NCBI GenBank assembly: GCA_009667805.1
Contig: CM019066.1
Location: forward strand, 3,844,001 to 3,908,000
Direction: 5' to 3'
Length of the DNA stretch: 64,000 nucleotides
From: Leptobrachium leishanense
Taxonomy: Eukaryota; Chordata; Amphibia; Anura; Megophryidae
Shown: positions 10,742 to 21,442 of the stretch, piece by piece
How the letters are laid out: every line of letters starts with the position of its first letter
Position numbering within the stretch: the stretch's first letter is position 1
Program-made: the position numbers and the translations under genes
Notes under the pieces: model-generated
The model's input: only the letters and a program-made list of their open reading frames with translations
Databases searched by the model: none
What the model was told of the DNA's origin: nothing

Positions 10742-11348
10742 TGCTCCAGAGACACCCTGACATTCTGAAAGGGCTGGTGGAAGACTCTGATTCAGATGAT
10801 TCACAATATACTCCTCCTGGGGAGAGGTGTAAGGCTATTGTGGCGCCAACTGTACCATGTCCTGGTGATGTCCCATATCCCGAGAGTGTACCAGTCATGC
10901 ACACACCCTGTACTGTATCGGTCGGGCCACGTTTAATGGCAAGGTCATTGTCTCTGGGGTAGACAGTAAGTCCACTGTGTCTAGTGGTTCCACTCTGGGT
11001 TGTAATATACAATCCCGGGGCACGACTACCGTCACTGGATCTGGCAGCACCTCTAATACCTCTATGTACCATGGTGTGGACGGAACTCCTAGATCACGGT
11101 CCAGGAGACGCAAGAGGACTAAACATAAACAACATGGGACTGATGATTCACTCCGTTCAAGGTCCAAGGTACTCATGCCGTCGGACCCTCAGGTACGAGA
11201 CCCTAGCCCGGTTGGCGAAGATTGTGTACGGGCCTCTAATGGTGCAGTGATCCGCAGAAAGGACCTGGGGGTTTATGAAAGAGCTTTGCTTGCTCAGGCA
11301 CAAACCGACTACTCTGAGTCTGAGTGGGATTCCAATGGGTACTGGTGA
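10678..11348 (+). CDS. possible downstream ORFs of the LTR element
   Basis: Two short frames follow the repeat ORF. The first (10678-10962) overlaps its end in another frame and contains an acidic stretch, LVEDSDSDDSQ. The second (10977-11348) contains a basic SRSRRRKRTKHK segment and an acidic end. They may be remnants of one protein broken by frameshifts. Neither resembles a protease, polymerase or integrase. The polypurine tract and 3' LTR follow after 60-80 bp. Function unknown. Confidence 0.3.
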
Positions 11349-11410
11349 CTGGTCTTGTCCATTTTCATGCCATCCATGTTTTCTTTCTTGGGTGCCCAGG
11401 AGGTCACCCG

Positions 11411-11422
11411 TAAGGGAGGGGG
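11411..11422 (+). other. polypurine tract
   Basis: AAGGGAGGGGG lies four bases before the TG of the 3' LTR, the normal place for the primer of plus-strand DNA synthesis. It supports the retroelement reading and its + orientation. Confidence 0.8.
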
Positions 11423-11425
11423 TTA

Positions 11426-12303
11426 TGTCACGTCTTGGCCTTGCCCCCTGCTGGTGGTAGCAGGGATTCCTGTTTATTTTTGTTTTCAGCCTGCAGGCCA
11501 TATGTTGGGCTGATTGGCCTGCGGTCACATGACCTGTTCTGCCCTATAAGTACGACCAGGACTCCCCTTGATCCTTGGACCAGGATAGTCTTTCATACCT
11601 AGTCCCTGTATTGCTGGTTTACTTATATTTGCTGTGTACGACCTCTGGCTCATGTATTTAGGATCCCTCTCTTGCCTGACCCCTCTAGAATGATATTCCG
11701 TGTATGACCTTTTGGCTCTTGTATCTGGATCTCTCTTCTGTCTGTCCCCTGTACTGTACCGTGCTTTGGAATTTGTATGCTTGCATTTATTGTCTGTCTG
11801 GTTTATGTTTTGTTTGTCTTGCAAACCTAGCCTAGCTAGTATTTCGAGACCACCTTTCAAGGATCTCAGTCAGGGCTTAGGGATCTTTCTAGTTTCTGTT
11901 TATATCTTGCTTTGTTCCCTGGAACCTGTATACCTGCATTTATTGTCTGTCTGGTTTATGTTTTGTTTGTCTTGCAAACCTAGCCTAGCTAGTATTTCGA
12001 GACCACCTTTCAAGGATCTCAGTCAGGGCTTAGGGATCTTTCTAGTTTCTGTTTATCTTGCTTTGTTCCCTGGAATCTGTATACCTGCATTTATTGTCTG
12101 TCTTTTATATTTTATTCATCTTGCAAACCTAGCCTAGTTAGAATTTCGAGACCATCTTTCAAGGATCTCAGTCAGGGCTTAGGGATCTTTCTAAGTTCTG
12201 TTTATATCTTGGTTTGTTCCCTGGAAGCTGTATACCTGTCCTTAAGGCTTCATCTCTGCAGATTGGGGGTTCCCCCTCACCCTATAGGGGGCTCCCCGTT
12301 ACA
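11426..12303 (+). repeat. 3' LTR of the 7.5-12.3 kb element
   Basis: 878 bp. Compared by eye with the 5' LTR it differs by four small length changes (one extra T near 11764, one extra G near 11880, two extra T near 11910, and two bases missing near 12101). I saw no substitution. Confidence 0.9.
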
Positions 12304-12643
12304 ATTTCAATCGGGTTGAGGTCAGGACTCTGACTGGGCCACTCCAGAAGGCGTATTTTGTTTTGTTGTAGCCATTCTTTTGTTGAATTACTTGTGTGCT
12401 TTGGGTCATTGTCCTGTTGCATCACCCATCCTCTGCGGAGCTTCAGTTGGAGGACAGTTTTCTTACGTTTTCCTGCAAAATGTCTTGATAAACACTGGAA
12501 TTCATTTTTCCATCAATGACAACAATCCGTCCAGGCCCTGAGGCAGCAAAGCAGCCCCGAACCATGATGCTCCCTCCGCCATGTTTTACAGTGGGGATGA
12601 GGTTTTGATGTTGGTGTGCTGTGCCTTTTTCTCTCCACACATA
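12304..12643 (-). pseudogene. Tc1 transposase, middle part
   Basis: On the minus strand the frame gives KHGGGSIMVRGCFAASGPGR, then a segment up to [13 protein letters not shown], followed after a frameshift by the [13 protein letters not shown] and PSQS-DLNPIEI blocks of Tc1-like transposases. It includes the second catalytic Asp region. It stops at the ATTTC duplication at 12304-12308, where the LTR element was inserted. The N-terminal DNA-binding domain and first catalytic Asp are missing upstream, replaced by the MITE fragment that starts at 12644. Confidence 0.85.
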
Positions 12644-13060
12644 CAGGGTTATCCAAAGAGATCTGAATTGCTTGAGAAAGGTAACCGAACGCTGAAAATC
12701 AGCGTTCGGTTACTTTTCTTGGCCATTCGGCTATCCAGAGAGCAGGCAGTTCACCAAATCCTGGCGAATTGCCTGCACATACGGTGCCTGTTCGGTGCCT
12801 GTTCAAGGGCAGTGAAATCCCCATGAAAAAGCACTGCTTCGGCTATTCAGAGAACGCAAACCAGCAGTGAAAGGTTCCCGAAATGCCCTGCCATTTGGTG
12901 GTTTAATTCGGCAAGTTAATTCAGGAGAATCCCATAGGCTTCAATGTTAAAAATATTCCCGTTTTAATTCAATATCTAATAAACCGTTCATTATAAAATT
13001 GTGCAGTAAAGAGTCTCTTTATTTATAGATTTTTTAGGATACTTTAAGCATTTTTCATTT
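12644..13060. mobile_element. half copy of the long CAGGGTTATTCA MITE (family B)
   Basis: Starts CAGGGTTATCCAAAGAGAT and follows, in reverse orientation, the right half of the element at 44716-45580 for about 400 bp, including the shared core around 12935-13058 (AATAAACCGTT, AGAGTCTCTTTATTTATAGA). It ends directly before the Tc1 terminal repeat at 13061. Confidence 0.8.
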
Positions 13061-13474
13061 TTTTCTTGCCACTGTAGCTCCAAGTGGGGGTAATGAATCA
13101 GTATGTTCACCAGTATTTCCACATCATGTGCCTGCATAATCATCGGATCACGTGTCTATGTGACCAATCAGGCATTGCCACGTTCCTCACCATGCTTGCA
13201 ATGCTTACCTCTCCATCATGATACGCTTCAGACTGCCACGTGGTTTCCCTTATTCAATAGCTGGCAATCATGTCCGAAAGCCGCATATCCTAGTAACGCG
13301 GATGGTAAAAATCACAGATGGAAAATCCATGTCTCCACTCCCTACTCGTTCTCCCTGCACTCACTCAAAATTATTTCAGAGCTCTGGGTACTATCTTAGT
13401 TCAAACTCCACATTGATGAATAACTTTATTCAAAGTTCACTACCTCAAGCTTCCAACATATATACAGTATAAGT

Positions 13475-13905
13475 GAACAAAAACATGTCTGTGAGAACAC
13501 CGAGAATGGGCAACACCACTGGTGACCTACCCTATCATGTTTCCCTGCTCAGGTCCCATAGGACGGTTTTAGCCCAGTGGTGCCATTACAAAGAAGACGA
13601 TACTATGTGAAAGTCAGACTGTGATCAACCTGAATGGGTGGCCGGTACCGAAATGCCTTGAAAGTCTCCACTGCTTGGGAGATACAGCAAAACCCAGATG
13701 ATTCAGCCCTGATAGGCTAAGTATAGCTCATACCACTCTAGGCATCTAGGCCCATGTCTGGATTACCCTCTAGGCTCATGGAGAACAAAAGCACATCTAT
13801 GAGAACACTGAGAAAGGCCAACAGGGCTACTGGTCTGCCCTATAGTATGTTTCCACTCGTTTGAACACTAACTGTATCTAACGTTCTTGGCGTTCTAATA
13901 ACATA
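13475..13905. repeat. decayed dispersed repeat, copies 1 and 2
   Basis: Sequence at 13475-13735 (AACAAAAACATG, GAATGGGCAACACCACTGG, TTTTAGCCCAGTGGTGCCAT) recurs at 15075-15340, and parts of it at 13786-13905 and 15960-16045. Identity is moderate, so these are old copies of an unnamed repeat or of a local duplication. 13077-13474 before it shows nothing I recognise. Confidence 0.55.
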
Positions 13906-13929
13906 TTATTATGTTAATTACTACAAATA

Positions 13930-15035
13930 GAAGATTATTATTATTTTTATTATTATTTATTTATAAAGCGCCAGCATATTCCGCAGTGCTGTACAGTAGG
14001 CACAGTATAGACAGGGTTACAATACAATACAATGAACAACATTTGACAAACAGTACAGGAGGAGATGAGGGCCCTATTCCCGTAGGAACTCACAATCTAG
14101 GAGGGTTGGGGTTGGAAACAGGGGGAGAGGACAGCAAGGTGAGAGTGATTGATGGTTGCGTCAGTGAGTTGGGTGGTAGGCTTCCCTAAATAGGAATGTT
14201 TTAAGGGAGCGTTTTAAGGAAGAGAAATTAGTGGAAAGTCTGACAGTACGAGGGAGAGTGTTCCAGAGAGTGGGGGCTGCGCGTGAGAAATCCTGCAGTC
14301 TATCATGGGAAGAGGGAATGCGGGGAGAAGCTAGGCGCAGGTCGCTGTTTGACCTTAGGGAGCGGGCTGGGGTGTATTTGGTGATTAGTGAGGACAGGTA
14401 GTGGGGAGCTGAGTTAGTGAGGGTTTTGTAGGTAAGGATAAGGATTTTGAACTTAATTCTGCAGTGGATGGGGAGCCAGTGAAGGGACTCGCAGAGGGGA
14501 GCGGCAGAGACAGAGCGGCGGGTGAGGTGGATTAGCCTGGCGGAGGCATTCAGGATGGATTGTAGGGGGGAGAGGCGGGACAGAGGGAGGCCAGATAAGA
14601 GATTATTGCAATAGTCAAGTCGGGAGATTACGAGGGCGTGTATGAGTTGTTTTGTGGTGACAGCGGTAAGAAATGGCCGAATTCTGGAAATATTACGCAG
14701 TTGGTATCGGCAGGAGGAGGAAAGAGACTTGATGTGGGGGATGAAGGAAAGAGCAGAGTCAAGTGTAACTCCAAGACAGCGAACTTGGTTTGATGGGGAG
14801 ATGGTGATACCCTCCACCGTGATAGAGAAGTCAGGAGGTGGGGAGGCATTGGAGGGAGGAATAAGTAGGAGCTCAGTCTTTGACATGTTGATCTTTAGGT
14901 GGTGGGAGGCCATCCAGGAGGAGATGCCAGATAAGCAGTCACTGACTTTGGAAAGGACAGGGGGAGAGAGATCAGGGGTAGAGAGGTAGATCTGAGTGTC
15001 ATCAGCGTAGAGGTGGTAATTAAAGCCATTAGTTT
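13930..15035 (-). mobile_element. L2-clade LINE fragment
   Basis: Minus-strand LINE that begins inside reverse transcriptase and runs to the 3' end. The 3' untranslated part (about 13930-14160) has the GCGCTTTATAAATAA-type end with a (TTA/TAA)n tail, the same type of end as at 37270-37465 and 39806-39850. It is 5' truncated just upstream of the YADD motif. Confidence 0.8.
14161..15035 (-). pseudogene. L2 LINE ORF2, C-terminal part with YADD
   Basis: The frame starts upstream of the first methionine (14913). Before it the minus strand reads HLYADDTQIYLST, the polymerase motif with both aspartates intact, at about 15010-14970. Then come SDCLSGISSWM, KTELLL, VRCLGVTLDS, LDYCNNLLSGLP and, near the end, TLWNTLPRTVR, all standard for L2-type LINEs. 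The frame is open to its stop at 14161, which is unusual for a dead fragment of this length. It is still non-functional because the endonuclease and most of the polymerase are absent. Confidence 0.85.
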
Positions 15036-15059
15036 ATTATTATTAATAAAATAATCATT

Positions 15060-15345
15060 AATGAGCAGCTACACATGTACATTGAAATCAAAAAGAACAA
15101 AAACATGTTTACGTGAACATTGAGAATGGGCAGCAGCACCAGTAACCTGTCCTATGATGTGTTCCCATTCAGACCCCATGCAAATGTTTTAGCCCAATGG
15201 TGCCATTACAGTGAAGATGTTACCATATGAAAATCAGACTGATATCACCCGAAAAGGGTTGCCAGTACTGAAATGCTAAGAAAGTCCCCTGTATACAAGA
15301 GATAAAGCAACCCCCAACAATAATTTCAGCCTTGTTAGGCTTTGG
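15060..15345. repeat. decayed dispersed repeat, copy 3
   Basis: Matches 13475-13735 over about 260 bp (for example GAGAATGGGCAGCAGCACC, TTTTAGCCCAATGGTGCCAT). Its first bases also resemble 4761-4795. Confidence 0.5.
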
Positions 15346-15517
15346 CAAGAGAGTACAGCAACATGATTATTATGTGAAGTAAAGAAATGGGGACAGCGCT
15401 TCAACTTAAAAGGATGCAGTGTATAAGTGATGTGGTAAATATGGAAAAATGCTCACAAGCAATGGTAGGTCCCTTAAGGAGGATTAGACGTGGACTAGAT
15501 GATCAATCAAAATCTTA

Positions 15518-15750
15518 GAAACATAGAAACATAGAAAAATGTCGGCAGATAAGAACCTTTCGGCCCTTCTAGTCTGCCCAATTACATGGATACTTTACCT
15601 GGATTTATCTTTTGTTTAGGATAGCCTTATGCCTATCCCATGCTTGCTTAAATTCAATTACTGTTTTGGCCTCTACCACTTCTACTGGAAGACTGTTCCA
15701 TTTATCCACCACCCTCTCAGTAAAATAATGCTTCCTGATGTTACTTTTAA
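15518..15750 (-). mobile_element. CR1 LINE 3'-end fragment
   Basis: Reverse complement of the last 230 bp of the CR1 at 4520-4761: the CATAGAAACATAGAAA tail first, then the untranslated end, then the C-terminal codons with WNSLPVEVVEAK (minus strand, stop at about 15605). In this copy the Trp is preceded by DK rather than DT. Confidence 0.9.
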
Positions 15751-17199
15751 CATAATAGGATGACCTCAAAATACAAAAAAATACAGACAATGGTACAGTA
15801 TTGCACAAACTATATTGCTATAGTAGAGTTGTAATGTTCACTACTCACACTTTATGAGAGCTGCTAGATCTCATATGAAGACCTCACAGGTGTTCAGGGC
15901 CAACCTGTTCGCCTCATACTCCCGCACTAAGACCTCCAAAAAAGCACAGGATTATTAGTTTGTCCTACGGTGGGTTCCCACTCAGGTCCCCTGGACACTA
16001 ACTATAACTAACGTTCTTGGACTTGTAATATTACACGTAATATCACATTCATTGCTACAGCCAGTAGATTTATGGTATGAAAAAGAACTTAAGCAATAAA
16101 AGAATGCTTCACAAACAGCCACAAATGTACATGCAAAGCATTGGAATTGTGCTTAACTTTCCATATTTTGTTTAATATTGCACACGGTTTTGATCAGCAA
16201 TTTTGAGTTCCAAATAAAACAGAATGAGTATAATGAGGTAGTGCCATGTTCAGATCTCTCCATGTGTGTTTTCAACTTTTACCACATTTCAATAGCAAAC
16301 AGAGTAAAAGATGTACTGTTGTTTAATTATCATTTCGCCATAAGGTTAGTATTTTCAAGTAGATTTTAGTTTGCAGAAACAGATGGTTTATTTTCACTGG
16401 AAGGTCTTGTAGTAGGATAAATTAGATTTTCTTCACTTTCTAATTTTCCTACATGTAACCTTTCATTGCACTTTAGATTCTCTCGGAGTTTTATTCACTC
16501 TGTTTTGACATCTTTGATGCACATATGCTTTTCCCTCAACAAACATGATCACTGCGATGCTTTAACTAGAGAGCTTTTTGCTGTCCTCTCAGGTATCATT
16601 AGTTAGTCCGCTGTAAGGCTGTGTTTCTGAAATGACTTCAAGCATCATGATAATACGCTCTCATACATATAACAATTTGCTTTGAAATCTGCAATAGTTT
16701 GCAAATGGGGATTCTGCTTGTTCCAGATAAACAAGTATTAAATGACTGTGCTACATTCAAAGTTCTATACATATTGGACAGATCTTTTCCATAGATAGAT
16801 ATCTGGAAATTGGAAAGAATATTTTTGTAAATATATCGGAACAGATCATTTTTATATATGCATTTATAAATTGGAGATGGAAAAACAGAGAATGAGGTCA
16901 GGTCTTGTTCTACTACGGAGTATAGAGATTGGTGTAGTAGAACCGAGTTCTCTTTGTTTGATGGACAGATAAACACGTAGCTCCAAGATGAAATCTTATA
17001 TCCATTCAAAGTCTTGGTCTTGTGATATGTTTCAATATCCACTGTGAAGTGACTTAGTGGTGACAGCCTTGTATGGTTGGTTGACTGTAAAATAACCTGT
17101 AGTCCATTAAAAAGACACTGTCAAAAAGTCTGTCATCCTTCTATGTTCCATGTAATTAGTTTTATATTTGTGTACATAAGGCGACCAGTAGTTATGTCA
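15751..17199. other. mostly unrecognised; part of decayed repeat at 15960-16045
   Basis: 15960-16045 matches the end of the decayed repeat near 13850-13900 (AACTAACGTTCTTGG). 16046-17199 is AT-rich and looks single-copy within the window. No frame with family features was found. Confidence 0.35.
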
Positions 17200-17350
17200 A
17201 CAGGTTCGTCTTAACTCCTTCACTACAAACTGTCATTAACCAGTGTTGTTGGTTTTTGGGCATACTCCCACTACCATTTAGAGTTATAATGTATTTGACA
17301 GGCAGATGTCGCCAGCTGGCCAAATGGAGTTACTACAGTTTTTAACCCCA
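17200..17350. repeat. dispersed repeat shared with 29570-29770
   Basis: The words TTTTTGGGCATACTCCCA and ATTTGACAGGCAGATG with GCCAAATGGAGTTAC recur, diverged, at 29670-29760. Element class unknown. Confidence 0.45.
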
Positions 17351-17530
17351 TGCTGGACCTGCTGGGGAGCAGTCAGAGACGTTCCTCAGCTGGTTTAAAA
17401 AAATGTTAACACCTCAGGCATCATGTGCATGGTACTAAAACTTCAAAGGCAAGTTCTGGAGCCCAAAGGCAAAATTAGCTTGCAGCAAACAAATTTCACT
17501 TGCAATGGCACAGTATAGCTACAGATCTTA

Positions 17531-17660
17531 GGCAATATTCTAAAGTTGGTGCTAACTTAACCAGAGCCGTTGTAAACTTAACAACTCCATAGAATATAAT
17601 GGCTCCGGGAGGTTTACAACAGCTCTGGTTAAGTTAGCACCAACTTTGGAATAGAGCCCA
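17531..17660. mobile_element. small hairpin MITE with GGGCTCTATTC-type ends
   Basis: A nearly perfect inverted repeat: AAAGTTGGTGCTAACTTAAC on the left and its reverse complement at about 17620-17648, with about 45 bp between the arms. The outer end reads GGGCTCTATTCC in reverse, close to the ends of the family C elements at 18869, 32903 and 51788. Confidence 0.75.
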
Positions 17661-18163
17661 TTGTTAACACAATCTCAGGCTGCTGTGTCTGCTATTGCTG
17701 ATCATGTATACGCAATAATGGCAGTGAATGGTTTAAGCATGGGTCGAGTGGAGCACTGTAAAAAAAATCCCCATGCGAGAACACATCTCTTACAAGTGAT
17801 TTCGTTTTTTTTTTCTCTGGTAGTACAGTGTTGTGTTGGTCGTAGAGGTGAGGGCGCACATTTACTGGTGTCCACACAATTTATATGCAACCCAACATAT
17901 TGTTGCTTCGCCTTACCAGACGACCAATGAATAACGTAGGGTTGGGCCCTCACCAGGGCTTATGTGGTCCTGTATGTCATCCATATTATGTATTTGTAAT
18001 AATATTTCTCTCCTGATATTTTTTTATATTGCCCTGCGTAGAATGACAGATAGTTGTCACACTCTCAGCAGTAACGGTTCCTGAAAATTCCATAAACGTG
18101 GTCACCTTTATAAAAGGTGTCATTAACGCTCACTGTCCCCAGTCACGGCTTTTATCAAACATT
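17661..18163. other. no recognisable feature
   Basis: No repeat or gene identified between the hairpin MITE and the LTR-like repeat. Confidence 0.3.
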
Positions 18164-18835
18164 TGTAGCGCTGGTTTTAAATCCCCTGCCGTTGTAGTAC
18201 TTGTTTTTGGCCACCGGAGGGAGACAAGTGCGACGTGAGACACTGAACATTGGGACTACATTTCCCGGCATGCTTTGGGAGTGGACACAGGAAGTGGGTG
18301 GGACACAGACGCTGACATCCTGAGCCTCGTGGAGAGAGCTGGCAGAGCGCGCCAGGGAGTGAGAGAAGCAAGACACAGTGCTGCAGAGCGTGACAGTGAC
18401 CAGGCCGGAGCGCAGCTGGGGCCTGACGGAGATAAAGACCGAGTTATTCAGCCTTACAAGAGGAAGACCCAGTGATTCACCAGAATACCCACGCTGATAT
18501 CGAGTGAGCTGGAAGACCCCGAGTTAGGAGCACCGCAGATCGATCTGACAGGGAGTGCAGGCGGTGAGCTGGACATCTTGCGGCAGCTAAAGGAAAGCAA
18601 GACAGCGGATCCGGTAACCCATAGAATCCCAGTCAAAATCGAGCGGAGAGACGTCCTGGGTCGAGCGGAGCACTAAGTATCTGGCGGATGGGTGAGAGGC
18701 CTTCCAGGCCGTTGTGAAAATAGAAAGCACGCTGCTGTTTGTTTAAAAAAAACCACAGGGCCCCAACTTGACTAGTCGAAGATACCTCATAAATAATTCA
18801 CTGGCCAGTTGAATATTGTACCCGGGTACAAAAAA
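18164..18835 (+). mobile_element. truncated LTR-like repeat (same family as 20450-21385)
   Basis: Begins TGTAGCGCTGG and follows the repeat at 20450 for about 650 bp at moderate identity (GGAGGGAGACAAGTG, GGACACAGGAAGTGGGTGGGA, CACTGGCCAGTTGAATA, GTACCCGGGTAC). It lacks the last 290 bp. At 18255-18273 it contains ACTACATTTCCCGGCATGC, a close match to the ZNF143/THAP11 (SBS) site. Confidence 0.6.
18255..18273 (+). promoter_or_regulatory. candidate ZNF143/THAP11 (SBS) site
   Basis: ACTACATTTCCCGGCATGC agrees closely with the vertebrate ACTACANNTCCCANNATGC consensus. It sits in the LTR-like repeat, where it could serve as promoter sequence. Sequence match only; no binding evidence. Confidence 0.4.
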
Positions 18836-18868
18836 AATCCTTCACAGTTGCATATTAGAAAACATATA

Positions 18869-19530
18869 GGGCTCTATTAGATTCATCGCGCATCGGTTTT
18901 GCGCGCACGCAAATGCGCATTTGCGTGAGGACAAAACCATATGCGCAGAACGTCGTATTACGACGTTCATGCAAACGATGCGCGTTAATGTCCAACGCGA
19001 GTGACCCTGCGCGAACCCAGGGCGAGCGCAAGGTCTTGCGCGCATCCCATACTTAACATTGTGAGCCCCAATGCGTTAGTGCGCTGGTACACGGATGGTA
19101 TTCCAATCTTTGCGCAACGAAAGTTTGCGCGCATTTTCGTAATGTCTTTAAAAAGCAGGTGGTAACTGTAAATGTGATCGTTCTGGGCTAAACGAAATAC
19201 ACCAGCAAGAAGAAATAAATAGAGCACAGTAGAGTTACACATTCTACACATACCCAAACATTAAAATTTATAAATTGTGTCATTGTTAATGTTTTTTTTT
19301 CTTCCTTTTGTTTAGTTTGTAAATATTTTATTGGAAATGGGTGATTGATGTCTGATGGCTGATTCCCGTGACAAATCCCGTGACAAAACAGTCTGTCCAC
19401 CGATTCCTGCACGCAACGTTCATTTGCGAATGGCTTTGCGCGTCGGATTTGTGCACGAAAAATCTTGAAGGAAGAAAAAATGCGCTCTGATCGGAATACC
19501 ACGTTAATTTTCACGCGACAACGTTTTTTT
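18869..19530. mobile_element. CpG-rich MITE, GGGCTCTATTA family (family C)
   Basis: Starts GGGCTCTATTAGATTC and is full of GCGCAA/TTGCGC words in both orientations, arranged as a loose palindrome. It shares its inner segment (GAGTTACACATTCTACACATACC) with the copy at 51788-54755. The right end is less clear than the left. No transposase. Confidence 0.65.
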
Positions 19531-20176
19531 ATAATGACTAATGAATGTCCTAAAACGGGTTACTTTCCAGACGAAATCACAAAGGACACATACCACCACA
19601 ATTTCAATACCACTAAATACTCCCCTATATATCCTAACATCTGAGCAGTATTTCTACTTACTTTTGACATTAATGATATGCTGTAATACCTGCCATTCTC
19701 AGAACAATATCCTTCTCATAGGCTTTGTTCAATCATGACAGGCCTCATAAAATACACGGAAAACTCCAAATCTGGGCACACATCTTACGTGGTCTTGTTT
19801 CATCAATTAAATGTTGTATCTCATTATTTTTCTATATGCACTTCATGAAATGCCTGAAACATAAAAACAGTCCTCTGCACGGGTCTATGAAATCCTTTTA
19901 ACATAACTAATAGTACCCTTTGCTTGAGACACCTAGAGAGGCACCTAGAGAGGTACCTAGAGAGGTACGAGCTATACCTCCCTGACGAAGCCAAACAAGG
20001 CCAAGTTGATCATCAGTGGTTGCTGCATCATTAGCAATACATTTCTGGCCGCCTTTTCTGGGTGACATCAGTGTGATTTGTATAAGGCAAGGTAATTTCT
20101 GTAATGGCACCAACCAGCTAAAACTTTGTATGCAGCCTGCAGTAGGTATCTATCTGTGCAGCGTATGTAGTAAAAC
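19531..20176. other. unrecognised; short minus-strand frame at 19907-20113
   Basis: The frame at 20113-19907 (minus) contains NDAATTDDQLGLVWLRQGG and then three copies of TSLGTSLG-like words from a 12-bp repeat (CACCTAGAGAGG). It could be a relic of a DNA-transposon accessory protein, but I do not recognise it firmly. The rest holds nothing I can name. Confidence 0.25.
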
Positions 20177-20449
20177 TTAGGCCTTATTTCATAGTTGGTG
20201 CTAAATCTCAGACGCTAATGAGTGTCTGCCGTTTTTCAATTAGTGCCTGCCATTTAACACCCGTATTAAGAAGGGGCTAAGTGCTGTGGGTGTTATCTGC
20301 TCCAGGTCATGAAGACAGGACTCGAGCTCGCGCGAATGAGATCCGGCCAGGCAGCAGAGTAATCCGTGGAGCTGCACTGGGAACTATTTGTTCCCCAGGA
20401 TACCTTTCCCACAGAGAGAAGGAGCAGCGGATCACGCCCATCTTGCCAC

Positions 20450-21385
20450 TGTAGCGCTGTTTAAAACTGTGTTGCTGCAATTACTCAGTTTTAGCCACCA
20501 GAGGGAGACAAAAGCCATATGGACTATGCGGGACCTAAACGAACTACAATATCCATCAGGCTTTGCAGCGGACACAGGAAGGGGGTGGGACAGAGGGGAA
20601 AGATGTAAGCAGCCTCGTGCGGAGGAGCGCCAGAGTGAGTGGAGCGGCAAAAGACAGAGGACGCAAGTGAGACTGCCAGGGATCGAGACCAGGCCGGAGT
20701 GCAGACGCTACCTCGAGGGCGCTGGAGATCGGGACAGTAACTTGCGGAGGCATACTCATTATCTCTGAGAGGTTTGCACAGAACTTTAGTTCCAGTTGGA
20801 CCCCCTGTAAGGAGACCGCGATGATCCATAGGGAGTGCAGGCGGTAGGCCGTAGTTCTCGAGTTATCGGATGAGCAAGAGAGCGGATCCGGTGGCACAGA
20901 GTTCCGGAGGACAAGCGGAGAGACATCCTTGATCGGGCAGTGGGACAGACTGTCTAACGAATGGGTGAGAGGCCTTACAGGCCGCAAGTCCAAGTAAAAT
21001 CCAGCACGCTGCATTATTGTTCAATTCTACAGGGCCCCAACGTGACTAGTCGAAGATTTGCTTATTCCATTCACTGGCCAGTTGAATACGGTACCCGGGT
21101 ACACGAATCAACACACGTACACCTTTTTGAGACATTACACTCACGGGACTTACACTCCAGAACTGAGGGGGTTAATCCTTTTCTTTTGCCGCCTCGTGTT
21201 TTTTTTCCCGCATTACGAAATCCTGTCGTTCATATACCGTATTTGCATTATATGTGTCACTTTATTGGGATCAGTAAAGTATATAATCTATAAAATCCAC
21301 AACAGTGCTGGTGTATATTTATTCCCTAGTGCAGTGAGACTAACCCGAGGTTAATTCAGCGGCTCCTCCAGGAGTGAGCGCTACA
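20450..21385 (+). mobile_element. probable solo LTR
   Basis: 936 bp with short inverted ends TGTAGCGCT...AGCGCTACA, the TG...CA form of an LTR. Near the 3' end is ATCTATAAAATCC followed by GTGCTGGTGTATATTTATT, compatible with an R/U5 region. Flanks are CCAC and CCAT, so a 4-bp duplication with one change is possible. A weaker ZNF143-like word (ACTACAATATCCATCAGGC) lies at 20543-20561, at the same relative place as in the copy at 18164. No internal coding region. Confidence 0.55.
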
Positions 21386-21442
21386 CCATGGAATCTAAGG
21401 AGAGTATGGGATTTAATGGGGTGTTAAATCAATGTGTTATGT

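Larger units (their letters stand above)
7492..12303 (+). mobile_element. complete non-autonomous LTR retrotransposon with a repeat-rich ORF
   Basis: The element has two long direct repeats (7492-8367 and 11426-12303), each beginning TGTCACG and ending CGTTACA. It is flanked by a perfect 5-bp duplication ATTTC (7487-7491 and 12304-12308). A polypurine run lies at 11411-11422, just upstream of the 3' LTR. The 3.06-kb interior has a gag-like zinc knuckle but no protease, reverse transcriptase, RNase H or integrase, so it must rely on enzymes supplied by another element. The LTRs show no base substitution I could find, only four small indels, so the insertion is young. The zinc knuckle makes Ty3/Gypsy the likeliest source; this is inference. 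Confidence 0.92.
7081..13076 (-). mobile_element. Tc1-type DNA transposon, interrupted by an LTR element and a partial MITE
   Basis: The left end at 7081 (TACAGTGGCAAGAAAAAGAA) is the inverted repeat of the right end at 13061-13076 (TTTTCTTGCCACTGTA). Between them, on the minus strand, lie transposase pieces at 12644-12304 and 7491-7300. The LTR element 7492-12303 sits inside the transposase gene, with ATTTC duplicated on both sides. A half MITE at 12644-13060 replaces the N-terminal part of the transposase. Without these insertions the element would be about 0.8 kb, so it was internally deleted as well. Confidence 0.85.

Noticed and set aside
18275..18475. Short exon-like frame in the GC-rich stretch 18.2-18.7 kb
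   Set aside because: The sequence is part of the LTR-like repeat also found at 20450; the frame is not kept in the second copy.
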